DNA from: Semisulcospira habei
Lineage: Eukaryota; Mollusca; Gastropoda; Semisulcospiridae
Direction of reading: 5' to 3'
DNA length: 64,000 nt
Assembly: GCA_036245525.1 (NCBI GenBank)
Contig: BTPG01000004.1
Location: 231,430,004 to 231,494,003 of the forward strand
Position 1 is the stretch's first letter. Every line of letters starts with the position of its first letter. The position numbers and the translations under genes are program-made. The notes beneath the pieces are model-generated. The model was not told the origin of the DNA and ran no database searches. It saw only the letters and a list, made by a program, of their open reading frames with translations. This document shows positions 33,218-43,119 of this stretch, in pieces.

Positions 33218-34315
33218 CTCACCCGGGTCTGCCCTGGGGGACTTGGGTGGGGTTAACTACTTTTTAGTTCCCAGGGTCACCCTGGTCAGCCCCACGGGGT
33301 GGGTTTTCCTCTCTATTCTGGGGCATGTGTTTCTGTCTACCCTTTGTCCATTCACCTGTATTTGCCTTTTTAAAACTCTCCCTACTGTCTGCACTGCCTG
33401 TAGCTCTTGATATTGGATGTTGTGGGCATCGAAGGCAACAGAATCGCAGATTCTGCTGCCAACAGTGCCTGCAGTGACCCTGTCCCTGACACACAGACTG
33501 TTTTTAGTGATTTTAAACCTGTGATTAGTGCGTACATAGGCCGCGAGTGGCAGTCCGAGTGGGACAGAGAGGAAGGGAACAAGCTTCATGAAGCTCTTCC
33601 TACGTTGTCCGACAGTCTACCTTTCCGCTGCGGCAGCGGCCGTGAGGAGACTGTCCTTGCTCGGCTCCACATCAGGCACACGTATGTTACGCACTCTTAC
33701 TTAAACAGAATGAGCGTCTATGGTGTTTTGCCTGTGATGAGCAGTTTTCTGTTCGACACTTGTTGCTGTATTGTGCTGACCTAATTGACACCAGATATAA
33801 ACACTTCACAGCAGACTCCTTGAAGGTTTTGTTCCGGGATGTTCCCCCGGACAAAATCTTCAATTTCTTGCGAGCATGCAATATTTTTAACAAGATCTGA
33901 GCATTCATAGACTATGTGAATCTTTTTTATTTGCCCTTTTTGAGAGTCTGTAGATGTTTCTTTTAAAGACGTGCGACATTTTAGCCTGAGATTTTTAATC
34001 TATATTTACATCTTGTCTTAAGACCTTGCTTTTAGTCTGGCTGACCAGATTTTTACCCATCCCGCCGTGAGATGGCCTTAGTCGCCTGCTCGGCGTTAAA
34101 CCCAAATAACTAACTCATTGATATTGGATGTGTGTTGCTAAATGGTCTTAGCTTTATTTAGGCCCCATGTGTTAGGTTTATTTAATGTATTGGACCGGCT
34201 GGCGACATAGATTCAATGTTCTGTTTATTTTTTTTTTCACAAGCAGTGCAGGCACGTCCTGAGAAAGTCTTGTTGCTGTCGGGACGTTAATCAATGTACA
34301 ATCAATCAATCAATC
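33218..34315 (+). mobile_element. SINE-like repeat split by a LINE-A fragment
   Basis: SINE-like 5' part 33,218-33,420 and 3' part 34,118-34,315, with tail (ATCA)n. The LINE-A piece between is flanked by the 14-bp TSD TTGATATTGGATGT (33,407-33,420 and 34,118-34,131). Confidence 0.85.
33421..34117 (+). mobile_element. LINE-A copy A6, 5'-truncated, 697 bp
   Basis: Begins in RNase H at VGIEGNRIADSAANSA, carries the C-terminal region and 3' UTR, and ends CCCAAATAACTAACTCA. A deletion at the LLKR position (SYLNRMSVY) shifts the frame, so it is a dead 3' end. Confidence 0.85.
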
Positions 34316-34544
34316 ATTGAATTAACCATCATGGTAGATCCATCTCGTGACACCTCAAATTTGAGAAATGGGGGTAAATGGGTTAACCGGTAATTTAAGG
34401 CAAGTACCAGAAAATAACCGTTTGTATGTCCAGCGCTGAGTAAGTCCCCTTGGTATGTGTACTATCAGTACCTGAAAGGACAGTGGAAAAGTGATGAATT
34501 TCTGTGTGGTATATTTCATTTATTTACACAGCAAACATTCAATA
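34316..34544. other. No feature recognised
   Basis: A/T-rich unique-looking DNA with no ORF or repeat in common with the rest of the window, lying between the SINE-like tail and the foldback. Confidence 0.4.
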
Positions 34545-35204
34545 AAAAAACTAGACCGAAAGGGTTGACTGCCAGTGTTTGTAATTTAGAAGAAGCTACC
34601 AAGTGAGTAGGAAAAAGCACTGTCAAGGGAGAGAATTGTGCATGATAGACCAATGATCATAGATCTACTTTGGTCCAAGCACAAAAAAAAAAAAGATAGG
34701 AAAGAGGGGGTGCGCTAAGTAAGTGACTGGAAGCAATGCATATGGAAGGCCCCCTGAAGGGGGACGTATCACATATCCCACTGTTCCAGCTCCTTGGTGC
34801 ATGGAAATTTAAATCTAGGTCCCCCAAGTGGGGGTCTAGATATTGAGCCGGTGTGGACAGCTGTTTCGGTCTTGGCGACCTCTTCAGCACACCATCGGCA
34901 ATACTGGAGGAAGAGAAGGAACTTCTGCCTACCTGCAAAGAAGACCACATTTTACTGTGACGTAAATTTATGACACAATGATTTTTGAGAGATTGCGTAG
35001 GCTTCCATATGCATTGCTTCCAGTCACTTACTTAGCGCACCCCTTCTTTCCTATCTTTTCTTGTGTGTGCTTGGACCAAAGTAGGTCTATGATCATTGGT
35101 CTATCATGCACAATTCTCTCCCTTGACAGTGCTTTTTCCTACTTACTTGGTAGCTTCTTCTAAATTACAAGCACTGGCAGTCAACCCTTTCGGTCTAGTT
35201 TTTT
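34545..35204. repeat. Large foldback repeat, 204-bp arms
   Basis: 34,545-34,748 and 35,002-35,204 are reverse complements with only a few differences (from AAACTAGACCGAAAGG to GCATATGGAAG). The spacer 34,749-35,001 contains GGTCGCCAAGACCGAAACAG-type sequence in reverse. No coding content. Confidence 0.75.
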
Positions 35205-35280
35205 ACTACAATTTCGACTGCAAACCCCTTCCCCCTTTTTAGTAGGTTCTCTCTTAGGGTGCATGGAGATTTAGCTCTAG

Positions 35281-35667
35281 GTGGAGGCATGGAATGTATG
35301 CCCCTGCAGAAACCACAGTAAAATGTGGTCTTCTTTGCAGGTAGGCAGAAGTTCCTTCTCTTCCTCCAGTATTGCTGATGGTGTGCTGAAGAGGTCGCCA
35401 AGACCGAAACAGCTGTCCACACCGGCTCAGTATCTGGACCCCCACTTGGGGGACCTAGATTTAAATTTCCATGCACCAAGGGGCTGGAACAGTGGGATAT
35501 GTGATACACCCCCCTTTGGGGGGGCTTCCATATGCATTGCTTCCAGTCACTTACTTTGTGCACCCCCTCTTTCCTATCTTTTTTGTGTGTGTGTGTGTGC
35601 TTGGACCAAAGTAGATCTATGATCATTGGTCTATCATGCACAATTCTCTCCCTTGACAGTGCTTTTT
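35281..35667. repeat. Second, inverted copy of the foldback spacer and one arm
   Basis: 35,320-35,530 is the reverse complement of the spacer (34,749-34,965), and 35,527-35,667 repeats the arm found at 35,002-35,140. The open frames here are by-products of the repeat. The stretch joins LINE-A copy A7 at about 35,681. Confidence 0.7.
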
Positions 35668-35680
35668 GCCCACTGGGCAC

Positions 35681-37873
35681 CGGCCTCCACGTGTCTTGGG
35701 TGGGCAGTCCCCTCAGTCCCTGACTGAGTGGGCTAGCAGAAGGGTGCCATCTTTGTCCAGGATTAGGACTTGATGTCAGCAGATATGTTGTTCAGTCTTT
35801 TTCACTGGTCCGGTTTTTAAGGAGCTGTGCTTACCCAGGTTCTACCATGTTGGATTGGTCCTTAAAAATACGCGTGAGCTTTTGGTCCTTTGGATCCCAA
35901 GTGTTTGCCATGCTTGGAGACCCGTGTCGGGGGAGAAGAGGATCCTGGTGGCTGAAACACTCCACTTTGGCCTTGACTTCTGCCTAAATGGGAGGCTAGT
36001 CGTACCGGCCTAGTCAATCTGCTCTTGTCATGTTGAGCCCTATCCCACTGTTGACATGCGGGTTGCTATACGGAGCACCATGCTATAGCCTCTGCTGCTG
36101 ATTAGGTGCTTTACGCCAGTATTCCCCTGCATTCAACAGTGTGATAGAAGGCGGTGGCTCAAACGGTTCAATCGGGCTTACCCCCTTGAGTATATCTTTC
36201 GGGCAGTCTCCATTGTGCGTCGGCTGGAGACCCGCCGACAGTTGCACTTTCCCTTGTTGGCTTGGTGGCGGGTGGGGACCCCCGGGGGATGAATATCTCT
36301 ACTATAATAATATGGAAAAATTAAAAAACCAAAACTGGCACCAAAGCGGCATATAGCCACTGACATTGACCTTGAAAATGATAGGGACTCCGATTGTGAG
36401 GAAGCGACGCCTCGGGCATCGGCCGTCTGGCCTCACTTTCTCATTATCCACACTCCAGCAAAGTTAAAGAGAAGCCAGTTTCCAAGCTGCACCCTTTCCT
36501 GGTAGGGGAGACCCTCAGGAGCCGTGTTGGCAGGCCTGAGGCCCAGCGCCTCAGGTCTGGTGACTTGCTGGTAGAGTGCCGTACCCGGGCACACTCCAAT
36601 GGGCTACTGAGGCTCTCCTCCATCAGAGACACGCCAGTGGAGGTCACTCCCCACAAAACGATGAATTCTTCTAGAGGAGTGATTAAAGATCAAGCATTGG
36701 CAGAACTGTCTGAAGATGAACCTTTACGGAACCTTAAGTCACAGGGGGTGACCTACGTCAGGCGCTTCATTTCCAAATGAGGTGGTAGGGAGATCCGTCT
36801 CCCTACCATCATCCTGACGTTTGGCACCCCCACCGCTGCTACTACCATCTGGGGAGGTTACTACTCCCTAAAAGTGAAAAAGTACGTCCCTCTCCCCCTC
36901 CGGTGCTTTAAGTGCCAAAAGTATGGCCATGGGCAGAAGACATGCTGCCAGGCAGAGGCTCTATGCGCCCGCTGCACTAAGCCCGGACACTGCTGAGTCC
37001 TGCACAGCCATCCCCCTGTGTGTGAATTGCCAGGGGGTGCATATGGCTTCAGACAAGAAGTGCCCTCATTGGATATCCGAGTGCAGGATTCAGCAGGTGC
37101 GTGTGAAGTGGCTGTCCTTTGCGGACGCCAAAAAACTGGTTGATGGCCCTGGTGCAGTTGAGGCTGCGCCAAACTCAAATAACAACTTTGTGTATACTTT
37201 CAGTGCTGCGGTGGCAGGCAAGCACCCCACCAAAGACTTCTCTTGTCAAACCCCAACTTCTTGGTTGGGGGGCGGAGCCTCGGATCCTCTCGCCCCTGGA
37301 GAGTAACCCTCCTCCATTGGTGATGAGGAGCCAGGGAACGCAGAAGGCGGACGCTGCCGGTCTGGTGGCACCGCCTTCTGCTGCCCCTAAGCCTCAGCCC
37401 CCACCCAAACCTGTCAATCTTACTACAAAGGCTTCTGGCTCTGGTCAGCCTTCTAAGGCCGCCAACTCTGGCGGCAGGAACGCTGCCCCGGCCCAGAAGT
37501 CTAAGAAAGTTACGGGACTGCTGTGCGTACGGGCCCAGAAGGGGGACACTGATGTCCCCCTTCAAAACAAATATGCTGCATTGGAGGAGCAGATGGAGGG
37601 AGTGGAGGTTGTCGTAGCTGGTGCTGCGGCAGCTTCTCCCCCCTCATCTCCGAGGAACCAGAGGAGGCCCGGGAGTCGATCCCCCTCTGTTTCTTTGACT
37701 TATTCCAAAGCACAGGAAAAGGGGGGAAGGAACTCTTCTCCTACACATAAAACCTAACCATGTACTCTCTGCTTCAGTGGAATTGTCGTGGTTTTCACAC
37801 CAACTTTGAAGAATTACGCCTTCTAGTCAAATCCTATAACCCCTCGGTAATATCTCTTCAGGAGACTTACCTG
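35681..37873 (+). mobile_element. LINE-A copy A7, left half (target of the Polinton)
   Basis: Has the family 5' end (GGGCACCGGCCTCCACG), 5' UTR, degraded ORF1 and the first 40 or so codons of ORF2 (QWNCRGFHTNFEELRLLVKS). It stops at ...GAGACTTACCTG. The same copy resumes at 63,210 with TACCTGAAGGCTTCTGACC. Confidence 0.92.
36312..37757 (+). pseudogene. LINE-A ORF1 (copy A7), degraded
   Basis: Recognisable Gag-like protein with CFKCQKYGHGQKTC and CVNCQGVHMASDKKC. Lesions include an insertion near 36,455, TGA in place of CGA at 36,778-36,780, a lost base pair in the second knuckle near 36,992, and a G insertion near 37,265. A7 was already old when the Polinton entered, or has decayed since. 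Confidence 0.85.
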
Positions 37874-39098
37874 AGAGAGAGTAATACTGAGTGGTCTAAA
37901 GCATCATTAACACAATGACTGAGTTAACCCCTTGATTATATTTTTTTTGACCCTCCATTGTTCATGTCTCCCACACAGAGTAAATACCATTGGAAGTTAC
38001 CCCTAAATCATTATTATTTAAACAGCCACATTTTTAAGGGGTTAACTCATTGTGTTCCCCTCCATCCCCCTTCCCCATAGACAAAAAAAAAAAAAAAAAA
38101 AAAAATCAATCAAACACCCTGGTCAAACCAGTGCTGATAACCCTGGAGCTATCACATACACAAACACCTCATGTCTACACTTGTCTGAAATCCACCTCTA
38201 TTCAGATATACCATGAAGTGCTGCAATTATTCATGTCAGGACTAGTAATCTTTTAAAATACACTCTACCAGCTAGGATATGTATCACACTACAATACGTA
38301 TTCACATATTTATTTTTATTTCCATTAAAATGCAAAATAGCCAACTCCAATACACACACACAGACATCCCCACCCCTTTTTCACAAAAGAGAGGCCTGTG
38401 CTTATATCAACATTACATGCACTGACGAACCTGACTCACTCTATGTATAAACACCATGAAGTCTTTACAGACACAGAGTTAAAATGAGTTTGCAACCTGT
38501 TGGAAAACAGAGAAAAGCTTTAAGTTAAGATCTTTCTTGTATTTTATGCTGAGGGGAGTGTTTAATGTTGACTGTTATTATTCAATGTACTTGAGAAACT
38601 GCTGACTGTGTTTACACTGCACTTGAGAGAAACTGCACATGACTGTTTACACAGCACTCGAGGTGCTGTGCATGACTGTTATTTAATACCACTTGAGAAA
38701 CTGCTGACTAGAGTTTGTACTTCAAAAACTGCTTTGTCATAACCACATTGCAAAACCTTTAACTTCATGTTGGCACAGTAATTTATTGTCACTCCATGAA
38801 TACACAAAGTGATAGTCAAAAGTGGTAAGAGTGGTGTTTTATATCTCTGCTTGTTAGACTGCCTGGTTTTGTCTACTGATTTTATTCTGCACTCAAATCA
38901 GACATGAACAAACCAGTTTGAACAGAAACAGGACTGATGACGTGGGCACTGACAAAGGGTGTTTGCTTGTCATGAGTGGTGCTTTTAGGCTGACTAGTTT
39001 GCTCCATGCAGTAGTCTTTACAGGTTGTGAAAACAAGGTGTGTAGTCATTTTGAAAGCAAGGTTGTGTAGTTATTTTGAAAGCAAGATGTGTTTTGCT
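37874..39098 (+). repeat. Polinton left terminal inverted repeat
   Basis: About 1,225 bp, highly similar in reverse complement to 61,474-63,209. It includes a poly-A run (38,083-38,104), CACACA tracts and the direct repeat CACTTGAGAAACTGC... at 38,588-38,720. It has no ORF that persists in the other copy. The inner limit is GTGTTTTGCT. Confidence 0.92.
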
Positions 39099-39460
39099 AG
39101 AAATGGATTTATGTGTTAAGAAACAACATCTAAACCTAAAGATAAGTTTTGTTTTAATTTTAAGTACAACTAACTTTAGGTTACCTTAAAATGAGTTACA
39201 ATAGAAACTTATTAACTACTTACCATTAAGAACTTATTAATTACTTACCCTAACTACTTACAAGTACTTAATAACAACTTGACTCTAGTCACGTATACTA
39301 AATCTTTTTTACCAAGACACAAGGGCAACTAAAAACTTTTTTTCTCAATAATATTCTGGTGGTGCTGATGGGATTAAATAATTATGCCTAAACTGTGTAA
39401 GTGGCATGACATCTCTCTGTGAAATATATGACATTAATAAACGATTACCAAATCTGATTT
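39099..39460. other. A/T-rich spacer inside the Polinton, no gene
   Basis: Contains AACTTATTAACTACTTACC-type short direct repeats (39,208-39,275), no recognisable ORF, and precedes the 3' end of the first minus-strand gene. Confidence 0.5.
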
Positions 39461-40156
39461 TTATTTGTTTAAAAGAATGTGTAGTTTTTCTGTGGTTTCC
39501 TGTACCCCTATCCTTTTTCCCTCTGCTAAAAAACTGGCCTTCAGTTCTTCAATATTCACAGGTGATTGACTACGCATTTTATTCTGTATTTCAGATTTCT
39601 GTTTTTTGTAGTTATTTAAATCATCCTGGACGCGCTTAAATTCTTCGTCATCAATACAATTATCATTTAATGCCTTACTGATAATAAGTTTCATACTGCT
39701 TAGCTTTGCACCAGCCAGCGTACTCAATGCTTCATGTTTCTGTAATTTTGTGTGAAACCTCTTGTTCAAGGCTTCCAAACCAAAGCAAGCCAGGCATGTA
39801 GCAACGCTAACAGCCTCAATTGCTATTCCAGCGAAACTTCCAATTCCTGTGGCGAAAAGAGTTATACCTCCTACAGATAATCCAGCTGAAACTGCACCAA
39901 TAGCCATAGAAGTGTTTTGAACAGAATTAAATACTGACTTATACCTCCTTTTTCATCTGGAGTACTTAGCCTCTTCACTTTCCAAATATTTTAAAGCTTC
40001 TGTTATATTATTTAATCTGAAGGCGTCTGCCGGTAATGTTTTATCTGAAGCAACTGGCACAGCTGTCACCTGTGGATCAGGTGCAAGCGTTGTTTTAGTC
40101 ATCACATTTGATTCAGTTGGCTCATGCGTCGGTAGTTGTGGATAGAAGTTTACCAT
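39461..40156 (-). pseudogene. Polinton conserved membrane/helical protein with one in-frame TGA
   Basis: Two open segments, 40,156-39,953 (67 codons) and 39,907-39,461 (148 codons), are in the same frame. One TGA separates them, and another 15 open codons follow it before the Met at 39,907. The second segment has a Gly/Ala-rich hydrophobic stretch (AIGAVSAGLSVGGITLFATG ... ATCLACFGLEAL), then a helical region (DNCIDDEEFKRVQDDLNNYKKQ). I recall similar proteins beside capsid genes in invertebrate Polintons; function is unknown. A preceding ATAAAAAAATG resembles other starts in the element. Confidence 0.7.
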
Positions 40157-40182
40157 TTTTTTTATTGAGAAATATTTTTTAT

Positions 40183-41076
40183 TTAATCAGCAATTACATT
40201 TTGCAACTCTTCAAAAGTATACAATTTGCTGGCATAATAAAATGAAACAAGATCAATGTGTTCAAGGTTTATGTAACTTAGACGAACAAAAGTTGCTTTG
40301 TCAACCACCACCTTGACAGCAGGAATACTGCTCGAAACATTAATAACATCATTATTTTTTGTAATAGCAATAAAGACCTTTGATGACTCTGCCACTGTGT
40401 CATTCCATGTAAGTTTAATTCCCTGTGCTATATCTGCCTCTTTTACAGAAGCTACAGATCTCAAGATAATTTCAAATACTATTGTCACGTCTCTTGCGAT
40501 GGTAAAGTTTGCTGGTGTAAACACGACCCTTGCATCAGACCTACCCTTCCTGTGCGTAAGAAGATACCGCCGTCTCTCATAATTTTCAACTTTTAGTTTT
40601 TCTCTGCTATTGTCGTCTGAAGAAAAACTTGGAACAAGACTTACAATAAGCGGCCCAGAATTAACAACCTTCCTAAACACTAAGGCACCTTCGTCATCAG
40701 TGTATACATAAGGACTAATAAATTCAATCTTTATGTCCCAGTCAATTGTGGGTGGTGGTGCAGGTACAGGCGGCACAAGCGAAACAACCCATTTAGTACC
40801 CACATGTATTAAGTTGTAGGGCACATTATTTACAAGATTAGGCGCAACAGGCACAGTAACATCACGAAGCTGACCAAGTTTAGGAATCTGTCTTTCACCG
40901 TCTTTTATGTCAACAATTACTCTCCGCTTGTACATGCCAGTTGAATCAAGTTCAAAACCATATATTTCTCCAATTTCTCCTTCCTTCTCAAAATCCTGTA
41001 CGTCTGCCAAATCTTTCAACTCTGTTACCGGACATGCAACTGGTATGATTCTAGGCTTTGGACCAAGACCACTCAT
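40183..41076 (-). CDS. Polinton protein of unknown function, 297 aa
   Basis: The ATG at 41,074-41,076 follows TTTATAAAA, like other genes here. The protein begins MSGLGPKPRIIPVACPV, has a Pro-rich hinge (SLVPPVPAPPPTIDWD) at about 105-120, and is otherwise rich in beta-type alternating hydrophobic residues. It has no transmembrane segment and no catalytic motif I recognise. Its 5' end is 20 bp from the stop of the penton-like gene, in the same direction, which suggests co-expression and a structural role (for example a spike or minor capsid protein). That role is inference. Confidence 0.75.
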   Translation of the reverse strand: MSGLGPKPRIIPVACPVTELKDLADVQDFEKEGEIGEIYGFELDSTGMYKRRVIVDIKDGERQIPKLGQLRDVTVPVAPNLVNNVPYNLIHVGTKWVVSLVPPVPAPPPTIDWDIKIEFISPYVYTDDEGALVFRKVVNSGPLIVSLVPSFSSDDNSREKLKVENYERRRYLLTHRKGRSDARVVFTPANFTIARDVTIVFEIILRSVASVKEADIAQGIKLTWNDTVAESSKVFIAITKNNDVINVSSSIPAVKVVVDKATFVRLSYINLEHIDLVSFYYASKLYTFEELQNVIAD

Positions 41077-41096
41077 TTTTATAAACAAAAATAAAA

Positions 41097-41807
41097 TTAT
41101 TTAACTTCTAACACTACACTAAAATCATGCATAACAACTGGTTTGTCATCTTGATTAGTTACAGATATACTTAGTGACTCAAAGAAACTAGACCCTAATT
41201 TCTTAAACTGTAAATTAGGAAATCTAACAACTACACTTTCACAATACGGAGCAGTTCCAGTTGGCAAGCATCTCAACAAAGTTGAAGGCTTTCCATTGTG
41301 TACATTCTCAGATGTGTTCAGTTCTTTCAAATAAACATTTAGTACAGTATGTACTGACAAATTGACAGGTCGTTTTCCAGTTATTTTAAGTTTTTTTGTC
41401 TTCATTGTTATAATACCAAACATAGCTTCATCAATATTATCTGATCTCCACCAATCTTCGTCAATATAAAATCCAAGTAAATATGCAAATCTGTCTGAAA
41501 TCCTTAACCAATTTTGTGTCAGAAATTCTAATGTAACAAGTAGGTTAGCTGGATTTAAAGTTGCTTTAATTTTAAAATTACTTTGAAACCATTCAGCTAT
41601 AGTACAAAAGTCATAATACCCAGGTGGTATAGCTTCAGTCTTACCATCAAAAATTACTTTATTATATATATCATCTTCTACATTAAACCATTTTACAGTG
41701 TAGAACAATTCATGGATAGCTACAGCCTTACTACAATCACGATTATCAATCCCATTAGTTAACCACACTGGTTTGCTTGTGTCAAGATTTGTTAAGGTAA
41801 TAAACAT
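41097..41807 (-). CDS. Probable penton / minor capsid protein, 236 aa
   Basis: Starts at ATG 41,807 after GATAATAAAA. The segment IPPGYYDFCTIAEWFQSNFK, followed by a strand (LLVTLEFL) and LRISDRFAYLLGF, matches the layout I know from single-jelly-roll penton-like proteins of Polintons, adintoviruses and related viruses: a GYY-turn, a helix, then a strand and a LGF box. In such virions these proteins fill the fivefold vertices next to the double-jelly-roll capsid protein. It is intact and all beta by eye. Assignment is by pattern, without alignment. Confidence 0.6.
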   Translation of the reverse strand: MFITLTNLDTSKPVWLTNGIDNRDCSKAVAIHELFYTVKWFNVEDDIYNKVIFDGKTEAIPPGYYDFCTIAEWFQSNFKIKATLNPANLLVTLEFLTQNWLRISDRFAYLLGFYIDEDWWRSDNIDEAMFGIITMKTKKLKITGKRPVNLSVHTVLNVYLKELNTSENVHNGKPSTLLRCLPTGTAPYCESVVVRFPNLQFKKLGSSFFESLSISVTNQDDKPVVMHDFSVVLEVK

Positions 41808-41833
41808 TTTTATTATCTCATATAAAAAGAAGG

Positions 41834-42865
41834 ATGGAATTTAAATCACCAACCATTACCACTACAAACGCATTTCAATTTAATATAGATGCCAAATACA
41901 ATGTTGCACCTACTTATGAACAGAAAATAATTCAACTAAACCAGCTTGACATAGCTGTGTCTGAACAAGATCTATTCCAAGTGAAAGTACCAAACCCATT
42001 TGACCATTACCTAAACCCTCCAATAACAGATGACTCTACTGCAAGAAAGTGGTCTTCAAGTCCACTACAGATGTTTCAAAACCAACTCAACTTTGCCATA
42101 CTGTGTTCAACTACAGGCTGTGGTGTTTCATTCACAGACCATTTGAATCACTCAAACAAACTGATTAGGTCTGTGTATCGTTTTCATGTTTACTACCAGC
42201 TTAGACGTATACTGTCAGAACTGCATACACCATTACCAACTGAATCCAGTTTCAACAGGTTTAACAACCCCATGGATATGAAAGCATTTGAACGCATCTG
42301 TAATGAGTTTAACATCAGCCCTAAGTATGACTTTACACAAAAACTTGATGATCACAATGGTATGGGCACACTGTATTATGCTTTGAGTCACAGACAATAC
42401 CCTCAAGATTACTACCCCGGTTACACTTCATTCTCATCAAAATCTGAAGTCTGGTTAGGCTCCATTGAACAGAAGCAGACTAACGCCTGGACCACATTTA
42501 TTTTAGACAAGAGTGACGGATTTACTCAAGCAGGAGTCGAGCGCATAAATGAGTCAATCAGAACATATGTCTGGTGTATACTAGGTGCACAATCACTAAC
42601 AAAATCAAACATTTTGAATGGAAGTGGAAAATTTGAAGCACAAAAACAATTTCTCGCTAATCTTGAAGATTCAGTCAATTCATCAGTTGATCTCCCATCT
42701 AGCATACAGCGCTACCAAGACGTACTCAGATATGCCAGATCAAAAGTTGACTTTGTAGTTGGCATCGGGTTATACATGTTACCATCTGACCTTCAACTCC
42801 AAATGGGGACAATAACAAATTATAATAAAATGAAATCATTGTTGCAGGTGTTGGTCAAAAACTAG
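41834..42865 (+). CDS. Polinton protein of unknown function, 343 aa, 3' end frameshifted
   Basis: Diverges from the penton-like gene, sharing a 26-bp intergenic region (TCTCATATAAAAAGAAGG). Soluble, no transmembrane segment, with Phe/Tyr/Gln-rich middle (YYALSHRQYPQDYYPGYTSF). I recall long conserved proteins of this kind in cnidarian and molluscan Polintons, but no function is known to me. The final 11 codons after TNYNK lie in a different frame from the Thr/Pro-rich tail that follows at 42,834-43,119, so a one-base slip near the A-run at 42,826-42,831 is likely. Confidence 0.7.
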   Translation: MEFKSPTITTTNAFQFNIDAKYNVAPTYEQKIIQLNQLDIAVSEQDLFQVKVPNPFDHYLNPPITDDSTARKWSSSPLQMFQNQLNFAILCSTTGCGVSFTDHLNHSNKLIRSVYRFHVYYQLRRILSELHTPLPTESSFNRFNNPMDMKAFERICNEFNISPKYDFTQKLDDHNGMGTLYYALSHRQYPQDYYPGYTSFSSKSEVWLGSIEQKQTNAWTTFILDKSDGFTQAGVERINESIRTYVWCILGAQSLTKSNILNGSGKFEAQKQFLANLEDSVNSSVDLPSSIQRYQDVLRYARSKVDFVVGIGLYMLPSDLQLQMGTITNYNKMKSLLQVLVKN

Positions 42866-43119
42866 GTCTCAATCAATCTGTAAACTTGGGGGCCACAACC
42901 ACACATGTACAGACATTAAAACCATTACAGACGGTAACACCCCCGGCCACGGCACCAGTAACATCATCACCTGTACAGACAGTAACAGCTCCAGCTTTGA
43001 CACCGGTACCCATAGCGATAACACCAACACCAACCCTTGACACACATGAGTCAGAGAGAACAGCATTGGTAATAGGACTCACTGGATTAGGAGTATTACT
43101 TCTTTATCTGTTTCATTAA
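42834..43119 (+). pseudogene. Thr/Pro-rich tail with C-terminal membrane anchor
   Basis: Reads through VNLGATTTHVQTLKPLQTV, a long Thr/Pro/Ala/Val stretch, then TALVIGLTGLGVLLLYLF, a single hydrophobic helix at the very end. It overlaps the preceding 343-codon frame and probably was its C-terminus before a frameshift. If so the protein was a tail-anchored, mucin-like membrane protein. It could also be a separate small gene, starting at ATG 42,888 or an upstream codon. It overlaps the 3' end of the convergent gene by about 24 bp. Confidence 0.55.

Noticed and set aside
34657..35723. Several ORFs of 60-160 codons in the foldback region
   Set aside because: The same peptides recur in inverted copies of the repeat, and the frames have no family resemblance.
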